Assembly: GCA_037043455.1 (NCBI GenBank)
Contig: JAWPHD010000296.1
Span: 186,001 to 250,000, forward strand
Direction: 5' to 3'
DNA length: 64,000 nt
From: Cyrtodaria siliqua
Lineage: Eukaryota > Mollusca > Bivalvia > Adapedonta > Hiatellidae
The translations under genes and the position numbers were made by a program. Positions 41,101 to 52,202 of the stretch are shown in pieces (position 1 is the first letter of the stretch; every line of letters starts with the position of its first letter). The notes under the pieces were generated by a model. It was not told the DNA's origin. It did no database searches and saw only the letters and a program-made list of their open reading frames with translations.

Positions 41101-44100
41101 GTCTGATATATACCCACTGGGACCATGGACGAGTACTTGTGAAGTGTCTGATATATACCCACTGGGACCATGGACGTGTACTTGTGAAGTGTCTGATATA
41201 TACCCACTGGGACCATGGACGTGTACTTGTGAAGTGTCTGATATATACCCAAGGGGAACATGGACGTGTACTTGTGCAGTGTCTGATATATACCCACTGG
41301 GACCATGGACGAGTGCTTGTGAAGTGTCTGATATATACCCACTGGGACCATGGACGTGTACTTGTGAAGTGTCTGATATATACCCACTGGGACCATGGAC
41401 GTGTACTTGTGAAGTGTCTGATATATACCTACTGGGATCTTGGACGTGTACTTGTGAAGTGTCTGATATATACCCACTGGGATCATGGACGTGTACTTGT
41501 GAAGTGTCTGATATATACCCACTGGGACCATGGACGTGTACTTGTGAAGTGTCACGAGGAAGGAAGACTGATATATACCCACTGGGACCATGGACGTGTA
41601 CTTATGAAGTGTCTGATATATACCCACTGGGACCATGGACATGTACTTGTGAAGTGTCACGAGGAAGGACGACTGATAAATACTTACTGAAACCATGGAC
41701 GTGTACTTGTGAAGTGTCTGATATATACCCACTGGGACCATCGACGTGTACTTGTGAAGTGTCACGAGGAAGGACGACTGATATATACCCACTGGGACCA
41801 TGGACGTGTACTTGTGAAGTGTCTGATATATACCCACTGGGACCTTGGACGTGTACTGGAGAAGTGTCTGATATATACCCACTGGGACCATGGACGTGTA
41901 CTTGTTAAGTGTCACGAGGAAGCACGACTAATATATACCCACTGGGACCATGGACGTGTACTTGTGAAGTGTCTGATATATACCCACTGGGACCGTGGAC
42001 GTGTACTTGTGAAGTGTCTGATATATACCCACTGGGACCATGGTCGTGTACTTGTGAAGTGTCTGATATATATCCACTGGGACCATGGACGTGTACTTGT
42101 GAAGTGTCTGATATATACCCACTTGGACCATGGACGAGTACTTGTGAAGTGTCTGATATATACCCACTGGGACCATGGACGTGTACTTGTGAAGTGTCTG
42201 ATATATACCCACTGGGACCATGGACGTGTACTTTCGAAGTGTTTGATATATACCCACTGGGACCATGAACGTGTACTCGTGAAGTGTATGATATATACCC
42301 ACTGGGACCATGGGCGTGTACTTGTGAAGTGTCTGATATATACCCACTGGGATCATGGACGTGTACTTGTGAAGTGTCTGATATATACCCACTGGGATCA
42401 TGGACGTGTACTTGTGAAGTGTCTGATTTATACCCACTGGGATCATGGACCTGTACTTGTGAAGTGTCACGAGGAAGGACGACTGATATATACCCACTGG
42501 GACCATCGACGAGTATTTGTGAAGTGTCTGATATATACCCACTGGGACCATGGACGTGTACATGTGAAGTGTCTGATATATACCCACTGGGACCATGGAC
42601 GAGTACTTGTGAAGTGTCTGATATATACCCACTGGGATCACGGACGTGTACTTGTGAAGTGTCTGATATATACCCACTGGGATCATGGACGAGTACTTGT
42701 GAAGTGTCTGATATATACCCACTGGGACCATGCACGTGTACTTGTGAAGTGTCTGATATATACCCACTGGGACCATGGACGTGTACTTGTGAAGTGTCTG
42801 ATATATACCCACTGGGACCATGGACGAGTACTTGTGAAGTGTCTGATATATACCCACTGGGACCATTGACGTGTGCTTGTAAAGTGTCTGATATATACCC
42901 ACTGGGACCATGGACGTGTACTTGTGAAGTGTCTGATATATACCCACTGGGACCATGGACGTGTACTTGTGAAGTGTCACTGGGATCATGGACGTGTACT
43001 TGTGAAGTGTCTGATATATACCCACTGGGACCATGGACGTGTACTTGTGAAGTGTCTGATATAGACCCACTGGGATCATGGACGTGTACTTGTGAAGTGT
43101 CTGATATATACCCACTGGGATCATGGACGCGTACTTGTGAAGTGTCTGATATATACCCACTGGGACCATGGACGTGTACTTGTGAAGTGTCACTGGGATC
43201 ATGGACATGTACTTGTGAAGTGTCACTGATAAATAATACTTACTGGAACCATGGACGTTTACTTGTGAAGTGTCTGATATATACCCACTGGGACCATGGA
43301 CGTGTACTTGTGAAGTGTCTGATATAGACCCACTGGGATCATGGACGTGTACTTGTGAAGTGTCTGATATATACCCACTGGGACCATGGACGTGTACTTG
43401 TGAAGTGTCTGATATATACCAACTGGGACCTTAGACGTGTACTTGTGAAGTGTCTGATATATACCCACTGGGACCATGGACGTGTACTTGTGAAGTGTCT
43501 GATATAAACCCACTGGGACCATGGACGTGTACTTGTGAAGTGTCACGAGGAAGGACAACTAATATATACCCACTGGGACCATGGACGTGTACTTGTGAAG
43601 TGTCTGATATATACCCACTGGGACCATGGACGTGTACTTGTGAAATGTCTGATATATACCCACTGGGACCATGGACGTGTACTTGTGAAGTGTCTGATAT
43701 ATACCCACTGGGATCATGGACGCGTTCTTGTGAAGTGTCTGATATATACCCACTGGGACCATGGACGTGTACTTGTGAAGTGTCACTGGGATCATGGACA
43801 TGTACTTGTGAAGTGTCACTGATAAATACTTACTGGAACCATGGACGTTTACTTGTGAAGTGTCTGATATATACCCACTGGGACCATGGACGTGTACTTG
43901 TGAAGTGTCTGATATAGACCCACTGGGATCATGGACGTGTACTTGTGAAGTGTCTGATATATACCCACTGGGACCATGGACGTGTACTTGTGAAGTGTCT
44001 GATATATACCCACTGGGACCTTAGACGTGTACTTGTGAAGTGTCTGTTATATACCCACTGGGACCATGGACGTGTACTTGTGAAGTGTCTGATATAAACC

Positions 44101-47050
44101 CACTGGGACCATGGACGTGTACTTGTGAAGTGTCACGAGGAAGGACAACTAATATATACCCACTGGGACCATGGACGTGTACTTGTGAAGTGTCTGATAT
44201 ATACCCACTGGGACCATGGACGTGTACTTGTGAAGTGTCTGATATATACCCACTGGGACCATGGACGTGTACTTGTGAAGTGTCTGATATATACCCACTG
44301 GAACCATGGACGTGTACTTGTGAAGTGTCTGATATATATCCACTGGGACCATGGACGTGTACTTGTGAAGTATCTGATATATACCCACTGGGACCATGGA
44401 CGTGTACTTGTGAAGTGTCTGATATATACCCACTGGGACCATGGACGAGTACTTGTGAAGTGTCTGATATATACCCACTGGGACCATGGACGTGTACTTG
44501 TGAAGTGTCTGATATATACCCACTGGGACCATGAACGTGTACTTGTGAAGTGTCTGATATATACCCACTGGGACCATGGACTTGTACTTGTGAAATGTCT
44601 GATAGATACCCACTGGGACCATGGACGAGTACTTGTGAAGTGTCGGATATATACCCACTGGGACCATGGACGTGTACTTTCGAAGTGTTTGATATATACC
44701 CACTGGGACCATGAACGTGTACTCGTGAAGTGTATGATATATACCCACTGGGACCATGGGCGTGTACTTGTGAAGTGTCTGATATATATCCACTGGGATC
44801 ATGGACGTGTACTTGTGAAGTGTCTGATATATACCCACTGGGACCATGGACGTGTACTTGTGAAGTGTCTGATATATACCCAGTGGGATCATGGACGTGT
44901 ACTTGTGAAGTGTCTGATATATACCCACTGGGACCATGGACGTGTACTTGTGAAGTGTCTGATATATACCCACTGGGACCATGGACGTGTACTTGTGAAG
45001 TGTCACGAGGAAGGACGACTGATATTACCCACTGGGACCATGGACGTGTACTTGTGAAGTGTCTGATATATACCCACTGGGACCATGGACGTGTACTTGT
45101 GAAGTGTCACGAGGAAGGACGACTGATACATACCCACTGGGACCATGGACGTGTACTTTTGAAGTGTCTGATATATACCCACTGGGATCATGAACGTGTA
45201 GTTGTGAAGTGTCTGATATATACCCACTGGGACCATGGACGTGTACTTGTGAAGTGTCTGATATATACCCACTGGGACCATGGACGTGTACTTGTGAAGT
45301 GTCTGATATATACCCACTGGGACCATGGACGTGTACTTGTGAAGTGTCTGATATATACCCACTGGGACCATGGACTTGTACTTGTGAAATGTCTGATAGA
45401 TACCCACTGGGACCATGGACAAGTACTTGTGAAATGTCGGATATATACCCACTGGGACCATGGACGTGTACTTTCGAAGTGTTTGCTATATACCCACTGG
45501 GACCATGAACGTGTACTCGTGAAGTGTATGATATATACCCACTGATATATACCCACTGGGACCATGGACGTGTACTTGTGAAGTGTCTGATATATACCCA
45601 CTGGGAACATGGACGTGTACTTGTGAAGTGTCTGATATATACCCACTGGGACCATGGACGTGTACTTGTGAAGTGTCTGATATATACCCACTGGGACCAT
45701 GGACGTGTACTTGTGAAGTGTCTGATATATACCCACTGGGACCATGGACTTGTACTTGTGAAATGTCTGATAGATACCCACTGGGACCATGGACGAGTAC
45801 TTGTGAAGTGTCGGATATATACCCACTGGGACCATGGACGTGTACTTTCGAAGTGTTTGATATATACCCACTGGGACCATGAACGTGTAATCGTGAAGTG
45901 TATGATATATACCCACTGGGACCATGGGCGTGTACTTGTGAAGTGTCTGATATATACCCACTGGGATCATGGACGTGTACTTGTGAAGTGTCTGATATAT
46001 ACCCACTGGGACCATGGACGTGTACTTGTGAAGTGTCTGATATATACCCAGTGGGATCATGGACGTGTACTTGTGAAGTGTCTGATATATACCCACTGGG
46101 ATCATGGACGTGTACTTGTGAAGTGTCACGAGGAAGGACGACTGATACATACCCACTGGGACCATGGACGTGTACTTTTGAAGTGTCTGATATATACCCA
46201 CTGGGACCATGGACGTGTACTTGTGAAGTGTCTGATATATACCCACTGGGACCATGGACGTGTACTTGTGAAATGTCACGAGGAAGGACGACTGATATAT
46301 ACCCACTGGGACCATGGACGTGTACTTGTGAAGTGTCTGATATATACCCAGTGGGATCATGGACGTGTACTTGTGAAGTGTCTGATATATACCCACTGGG
46401 ATCATGGACGTGTACTTGTGAAGTGTCACGAGGAAGGACGACTGATACATACCCACTGGGACCATGGACGTGTACTTTTGAAGTGTCTAATATACCCACT
46501 GGGACCATGGACGTGTACTTTTGAAGTGTCACGAGGAAGGACGACTGATATATACCCACTGGGACCATGGACGTGTACTTGTGAAGTGTCTGATATATAC
46601 CCACTGGGACCATGGACGTGTACCTTGGAAGTGTCTGATATATACCCACTGGGACCATGGACGTGTACTTGTGAAGTGTCTGATATATACCCACTGGGAT
46701 CATGGACGTGTACTTGTGAAGTGTCTGATATATACCCACTGGGACCATGGACGTGTACTTGTGAAGTGTCTGATATATACCCACTGGTATCATGGACGTG
46801 TACTTGTGAAGTGTCTGATAAATACCCACTGGGATCATGGACGTGTACTTGTGAAGTGTCTGATATATACCCACTGGGACCATGGACGTGTACTTGTGAA
46901 GTGTCTGATATATACCCACTGGGACCATGGACGTGTACTTGTGAAGTGTCTGATATATACCCACTGGGACCATGGACGTGTACTTGTGAAGTGTCTGATA
47001 TATACCCACTGGGACCATGGACGTGTACTGGTGAAGTGTCACGAATGTGG
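32164..47050. repeat. Right half of the satellite, second higher-order system (about 7.5-8.4 kb)
   Basis: Private variants recur at offsets of 7456 (32417/39873, a GTGTCACTGGGATC unit followed by TGGTATATACC), 7870 (34043/41913, CACGAGGAAGCACG; 35354/43224) and 8383 (36211/44594; 36638/45021, GATATTACCC). The step between the last values includes a local duplication of about 590 bp (43224/43817). Units here are mostly the ACGTGTACT type, while ACGAGTACT is common in the left half, so the two halves homogenised separately. Confidence 0.75.
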
Positions 47051-47255
47051 ATATCAGTCTGAAGAGTAGTACATAGACAAGATTTTTCTGAATGGGTCAT
47101 GGTGACATTGACCTTGAACTTAAACTGTATATGGGTAATCTTCTCTCCATATGCAGTATACCTGTGAAGTTTTATTCGTGTGGTTAAACATCTTGAAGAG
47201 TTATAGCGCGGAAAATGCTTTTCATTATCAGGTCATGGTAACCTTAACATTGAAC

Positions 47256-47508
47256 CTGAATTGAACTGAATTGTATTTTATAGTCGCACCAACAGCTAAG
47301 GTCGAATGGCGACTTTTCCAGCTTCCATTGGTGGCGGAAGACCCTAGGTGCCCCTCCGGACAATATTCGTGCACGGGCGGGCACCTGGGTAGAACAACCG
47401 ACGTTCAGCAAACCAGCTGGATAGCTTGCCCACATAAAGATGTATAGGCCCATGCGGGATCGGACACACAGCGGTGAGGGGCAAGTGATTTCAAGTCAGA
47501 GACGATCG
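47256..47508 (-). mobile_element. SINE, minus orientation, head truncated
   Basis: Matches 62174-62422 over most of its length (shared blocks TTTTATAGTCGCACCAACAG, TTCGTGCACGGGCGGGCACC, GGGGCAAGTGATTTCA). The tRNA-like head present in the other copy is missing. It interrupts a dispersed monomer, with a candidate TGAAC duplication at 47251-47255 and 47509-47513. Confidence 0.75.
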
Positions 47509-47728
47509 TGAACTTAAAAATGCATATGGCTCATTCACATATCATAGACAATCTACCAGTAACGTTTCACGAGTCTACTCTTAAAGAGTTATAGAGCATG
47601 CATGTGTTTTCATATACGGTCATGGTGACCTTAACATTGAATCTATTGACCCTAAAGCGTATAGGGGTCATTCACTTTTCATGAACAATCTACCTCTAAA
47701 GTTGCATGAGTGTGGCTATAAACTTTGA

Positions 47729-47878
47729 TCTCGTTTGTATGGTGTTTTACGTCATTTTCGACACATGTAAGATTATATATCACGGTCGATTTTTTTGTGG
47801 TGGAGGCAGACCACCCACTTTTCCTGGATAGAACCAGTACTGTACACCTCCCGCCATCCGTAAGAATCGACACTCCCT
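47729..47878. mobile_element. Short insertion with 13-bp target-site duplication
   Basis: A 150-bp segment is flanked by identical CTATAAACTTTGA (47716-47728 and 47879-47891) and splits a dispersed monomer. It begins TCTCGTTTGTATGG-TGTTTTACG, which resembles the start of the LINE tail at 52342, so it may be a short retroposed fragment in minus orientation. Confidence 0.7.
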
Positions 47879-48010
47879 CTATAAACTTTGAAGAGTTACA
47901 GAGCTTTCATTCGGAAGTCATGGTGACCTTGACCTTAAAACTATAGACACCAAAATGAATAGGTCATTGACACTACACCTGTTGTTCGCTCTATATACAA
48001 CCGCTGTACA

Positions 48011-48272
48011 TCATAAAGTGTTACAGAGCGAACAAGGTTGTGTCTACAGACGGACATACTGAATACTGAATCCAGAATACCACGTCTACAAGTTTGTATT
48101 CGTTTTGCAGAGTATACACAAGTATATATAGAGGTGATAATGCAGTAGTGACATTTAACGCATATGTTGTGATGACAGGTCATGTTTGTCAAGGTTTTGT
48201 CCCATTAAACCTTTAATAAAATGTACATATAATATACGTTATGTAAGTGCTCGATAATTATATGCAACTATA
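48011..48272. other. Spacer, nothing recognised
   Basis: AT-rich sequence between the monomer repeats and the inverted-repeat element; no gene seen. Confidence 0.4.
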
Positions 48273-48607
48273 CATCGTCGGAACCCACGTTTGATTGATT
48301 AGGTTATCACTCCATTCATCATGATAAATGGATGAATGGAATGATAACGTCATGAATGGAGTGATAACGATAACGTACGTTATCACTCGTAATCAATCAA
48401 ACGTGGGGTTCGAACCCACGTTTGATTGATTACGAGTGATAACGTAATCAATCAAACGTTTGAAGTGATAACGTAATCAATCAAACGTTTGAAGTGATAA
48501 CGTAATCAATCAAACGTTTGATTGATTACGTTATCACTTCATTCATCATGTTGATTGATGTTGAATGGAGTGATAACGTAATCAATCAAACGTGGGTTCC
48601 GACGATG
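48273..48607. mobile_element. Foldback/MITE made of repeated palindromes
   Basis: Outer inverted repeats start CATCGTCGGAACCCACG (48273-48289) with the exact complement at 48591-48607. The interior is built from alternating orientations of a TTTGATTGATTACG / GTTATCACTCCATTCATCATG motif, with at least six copies. A direct 30-bp-scale repeat (GAAGTGATAACGTAATCAAT) lies at 48460-48520. No target-site duplication is evident. Confidence 0.7.
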
Positions 48608-49239
48608 CTTCCACCTATAAATTTGTATTTGTATTTTTTAGTAAATACTACAGTAAAGTTTATTTTCAATGTGTGGGACAGACATAGGGGAGTTGAAACA
48701 ACTGGTAGTGCCTCTTGTTATTTAAAGTTATTTGTCCCTGCAGCAGAAGGCGTTTTCTAGGTTACGCCACTGAACTTGGACACGTTCAAAACCAGTTGCA
48801 TCAGTCTAGACACATCAGAGTTATTTAGCATTTTATTTTTAAAAAAAAGTTTTCCAGTAGACTTAGACTATTCAAGCCAGTATTGTGATACAGACGTGTG
48901 CATCTTATTCCCGGAAGATTACTTAATACACGCCACTCTGTAAATGACATACTTTTAGACATGGAGGTCATCTTGAGTGACAGCTTGGCCATACAACACG
49001 AATCTGTCTATCCATCAGCAATTTCATAAAATAATATTCTAGTCTAGATTTTAATGACAATTGATCACAATATTATATATTTGGAATGGATCGATCCTCT
49101 AAGATTTTTTTAGGTCGACCAAGAGCGTCAATTTGGCTAAAACTATGTCAAATTTATGGAAATGTGAAATGTCCAGCAATCGTGCACATGTTCATACAGT
49201 ATTTACTTTGCATTCTCAGTACTTTCAGTACTTTGCTTT

Positions 49240-49318
49240 GGGGTAGTGCGTGTAGATGGGGTGTGTGTGTGTGTGGGGGGGGGGGCGTTGTTGGGGTGGC
49301 GGTGTGGGGTTGGGGGTA
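49240..49318 (+). repeat. G-rich tract with GT repeat
   Basis: Contains a GT run, a run of at least ten G, and several GGGG groups, so it could form a G-quadruplex. No gene is attached. Confidence 0.7.
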
Positions 49319-49339
49319 CAATGATCAGAGAATAACATA

Positions 49340-49825
49340 GAATGAAACGCAAAAGAAACGCAACGCGGGAATTTCCGCTATATATATTATGTACATTATG
49401 CTGCTGTCAATCGAATGGTTCATGGCTAAGTAAGACCTTTCCTATTGGAAAAAAAATTACTAAAACAACACATAATACAGCAAATAGTATTCCTTCAAAG
49501 TTTCATTGTTGACAGAGTATGCATTTGGCTCAAGCATGTGAGCAAACTTAGGATGCAACATTTTGCAAACTCTTCACGTTAAATACAGTACTGAACTGGC
49601 TCAGTTTTTCAAAGAGGAACTTCAACATTTATGAAGTTCTTGTTACAAGGTGTAGTGTGGTTAAAAAGTCTACAACATCACAGTTGTGTCCTTTCTCTAA
49701 TTAACTGCAACTTTTTATTTACAAAACATCTTGGGATTTCTTTGGAATATTATGTGGAATTAAGTGTGCAGTATATACAATATATAGCGGAAATTCCCGG
49801 GTTGCGTTTCTTTTGCGTTTCAGTG
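49340..49825. mobile_element. Tc1/mariner-like MITE
   Basis: Terminal inverted repeats of about 40 bp (left TGAAACGCAAAAGAAACGCA, then CGCGGGAATTTCCGC at 49342-49380; right complementary at about 49784-49822) with a single visible mismatch in the shared core. The right end is CAGTG next to TA (49826-49827); TA also precedes the left end (49338-49339). A TA duplication, CAGTG end and 486 bp without a transposase fit a non-autonomous Tc1/mariner element. Confidence 0.7.
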
Positions 49826-50519
49826 TATATATATGTACTCTAGATATGGCAACAATATACAACTGAAATATGTATCAAGTGTATAAAATGTACCTTTTAT
49901 CAGTCATTGAAGTTTGATAACGTATCTGATGGTAAAGAAACGGTAACATGAATTATCACTTGCTACACTCATACGTTTCGGTTTTTAACGAAATAACTAT
50001 CTGTAGGAATCAGAAACGAAAAATGCAAATCATAAATTTGTGGTTGTTTCACGATAACACTGGCGATGTACAAACTATACAGTTATGGCTGTATTAATGC
50101 CCCTCCGAAAGGATAGCCAACAATTGATAATTTTAGTCAATCCTAACTTCAGAATTATTCAGAAAAGATAAAAGTCTTAATGTTTAAGCTTTGTTTTTGA
50201 CATTTTATCAACTAACACCTTGTGTTCAAATGTATAGAGCGTTGGAAACAAATATTGATGCAGGGCATGTTTAAATCATAACAATGACCATTTGCGGAGA
50301 ATGAATGTCCAAATCTCAATTGTTACGATAATACCAAAGAGGCAGGTATATATGCGCTACGGACAGTTTGGTATTTTTTGTTCAAGGGCATATATAGATC
50401 GTGAAATACATGTTACAACGCTAAAACCGAGACCTACCTTTTGACAGTTTCACCTTCCGTCATCTTGGATGTACAAAACGAACTTTTTGAATTATTCTCG
50501 ACTCTTGTCAGCTCTCTGC
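49826..50519. other. Spacer, nothing recognised
   Basis: AT-rich; no gene or clear repeat. Confidence 0.4.
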
Positions 50520-50523
50520 TTAA

Positions 50524-50818
50524 AGGGACATACGTCAGTCAGAGACTTTATAAAACTCACGGCATCCCGCTAGTTTTTCTGGATAACTTACATTTGTATT
50601 AATTATAAAAATAGTAATAAGCAAATTGTATTTGCATATTATTCAATTTTGATATTATTGCACCAATAATATATTAAAACTTATAGTAGAATAAGACAAA
50701 ATGGGTAAATACTTAACATTTTATTTGTTTGAATATAACCTGGTTAAAAGTAAGCATGATCCTGGATATATAAATCGAGACACCCATTTCAAACACTTCA
50801 AGATTGCCGTGTGTCCCT
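50524..50818. mobile_element. TTAA-flanked MITE (piggyBac-like)
   Basis: Flanked by TTAA at 50520-50523 and 50819-50822. The ends are AGGGACATACG and the complement of AGGGACACACGG. TTAA duplication with short inverted ends fits piggyBac-type non-autonomous elements. The right-end text (AAACAC-x-AAGATTG-x-GTGTCCCTTTAA) has a partial match at 8432-8462. Confidence 0.6.
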
Positions 50819-51022
50819 TTAATTTGTTATCATTTTACTCAAGTAGTTGACAGTTATGCAAAGATAATCAGTAGTCACCCTGATATCGTACAAAGTAGAG
50901 CGGTCACGTTTTTCGACCTTAAAGCTATTCACCCTATACTTAAATCGCATTTCTTTTTGACGGTGTGTCTTTATTTGTAATGTCATGTTCACTAGCTCAA
51001 ATCTAACGTAGGATATCAAGGT

Positions 51023-51207
51023 GGGTCCGTGGTGTAATGGTTACCACCTCGGTTAAGTATCCAGTGTTTGTGCGTTGACTGCGTTCAGTCATAGGCAGGA
51101 CCGCATTTGGATTCATTACCGAAATACTTAGAAAGAATTTCACACCTCAACATTCCTTATGATGGGACTTAAAACGGATGACTGATCGTTAAAAACAAAA
51201 CAACTTT
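51023..51207 (+). mobile_element. tRNA-derived SINE (A-box clear, B-box weak)
   Basis: GGGTCCGTGGTGTAATGGTTACC is tRNA-like with a good A-box (TGGTGTAATGGTTA). The expected B-box position is degenerate. The body ends in GTTAAAAACAAAACAAC, a plausible SINE tail. Confidence 0.45.
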
Positions 51208-51595
51208 TCTGGACAGATACGTAGTCCATGGTATATTCATTAGTCTACATTGTTTTGATGTTTTACGGAAATTAGCGAACCAGTCCCGCATTTTTTTACG
51301 AAAATATACGAAGTTTTAATCGTTATATAGTAATAAAAGTAATTCATCGTATTGGTCCGGAAATCGTTTACGAAAATAGACGAGGTTTACGGGTTTTCTG
51401 AAAAGAAGGAATTGTCCGCCATTTTGGTGTGTGGAAGTTTGGATAAATTGTAGAAGTTTGGATACATTCAGGTTCGTATTAGGAGATGTATCTATACTGT
51501 ATTTTTCATTTGGTATTTATTTTATTGCATCTGAAAATGCTCATAATTCTAAGATGAAAATTATATCATCTGGTTGTAGATTGGGCGCATCAGAC

Positions 51596-52062
51596 TTGTG
51601 TGGCGCAGTCGGTAGAGTGGCGGATTTGTAACCGGAGGCCCCGGGTCCTCCGTGGTGCCACTGAGTTTTGTCCGTGTGTTCTTGGGCAAGACACTTTCCC
51701 TTAGCCTAGTCCGTCAGATGGGCTCCAGTGTTCCTTTTTGGTATTTTGGGAATTGGGGTCGGGTTCCTTCAGTTGGGAAAAATATAGTCGTGAACGCCAA
51801 AATTGGGACCAACATTGGGAAGAAAATAGATCTACTAATCGATTCTGAGACATTTTATAGTGGAATATAATTATATTTTTTCCATGTAACTGGGGAAAGA
51901 AACATACTATTTTGCATTGGGAATGGTGCCGATATTCGGCCCCAAAAACAGCCAAAAAGGAACATTGGTCAGACGTAAACCGGATTCCTATGTATCCTTC
52001 CCCTCTCTCTGGGGCAGCTGAAATTAACCTAAACTATATTGATTAGCCATTAAACAACATTC
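51596..52062 (+). mobile_element. SINE with tRNA-like head and TTGGGCAAGACACTT core
   Basis: Head GTGTGGCGCAGTCGGTAGAGTGG with a TTGTAAC anticodon-like loop, then CCGGGTCCTCCG, then a conserved-looking core CTTGGGCAAGACACTTTCCC. The likely tail is GATTAGCCATTAAACAACA (52041-52060). About 250 bp between core and tail may be an insertion or a long body. The core is shared with 14400-14475. Confidence 0.5.
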
Positions 52063-52202
52063 AGTTCAATTTATTATAGTTGAAATATTGTTATCATGTG
52101 AATGGATATATTGCTTATTGGCAGCAATACCCATGCAATATATGAAACAAATGATGTTTTTGTTGTTCTAGTTAGCGTCTTATGGTTTTAGTTGTCAGTA
52201 GG

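Larger units (their letters stand above)
16471..47050. repeat. Giant satellite array, 45-bp unit, about 680 copies
   Basis: A continuous head-to-tail array of about 30.6 kb. The unit reads, in order, TGTGAAGTGTCTGATATATA, CCCACTGGGACCATGG, ACGTGTACT. Commonest variants are GACC/GATC before ATGG, ACGTG/ACGAG, GGACG/GGAAG, TGTGAAG/TGTCAAG and CCCACT/CCCTCT. Two recurrent length variants exist: a 60-bp unit in which CACGAGGAAGGACGA extends the GTGTC-TGATA junction (about 45 occurrences, denser after 32.6 kb), and a 33-bp unit lacking TGATATATACCC (GTGTCACTGGGATC). Both keep the period a multiple of three, but occasional 1-, 2- and 14-bp indels do not. In the consensus five of six frames are stop-free (for example SDIYPLGPWTCTCEV and CLIYTHWDHGRVLVK on +, MVPVGIYQTLHKYTS on -), which explains open frames of up to 1113 codons. 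No splice sites or gene ends are seen, so it is annotated as satellite and not as coding. Confidence 0.97.
47051..48010. repeat. Dispersed monomer repeats (GGTCATGGTGACCTTGACC type) abutting the satellite
   Basis: About four diverged monomers of about 150 bp. Each carries a GGTCATGGTGACCTT-like start, a GGGTCATTCAC-like middle, an ATCTACC-x-GTGAAGTTTCACGAGTGTGG-like region, and a GAAGAGTTATAGAG-like end. The last satellite unit flows into this family (GGTGAAGTGTCACGAATGTGG, then TCTGAAGAGT at 47030-47068). Two insertions, 47256-47508 and 47729-47878, interrupt it. Confidence 0.75.

Noticed and set aside
16568..46665. Dozens of long open frames, up to 1113 codons, on both strands
   Set aside because: They arise because the satellite unit is 45 bp and stop-free in five frames. 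They overlap one another on both strands, have starts in every unit and no gene ends.
16471..47050. CRISPR-like regular repeat
   Set aside because: There are no unique spacers; the repeats are directly adjacent units of a satellite in an animal genome.
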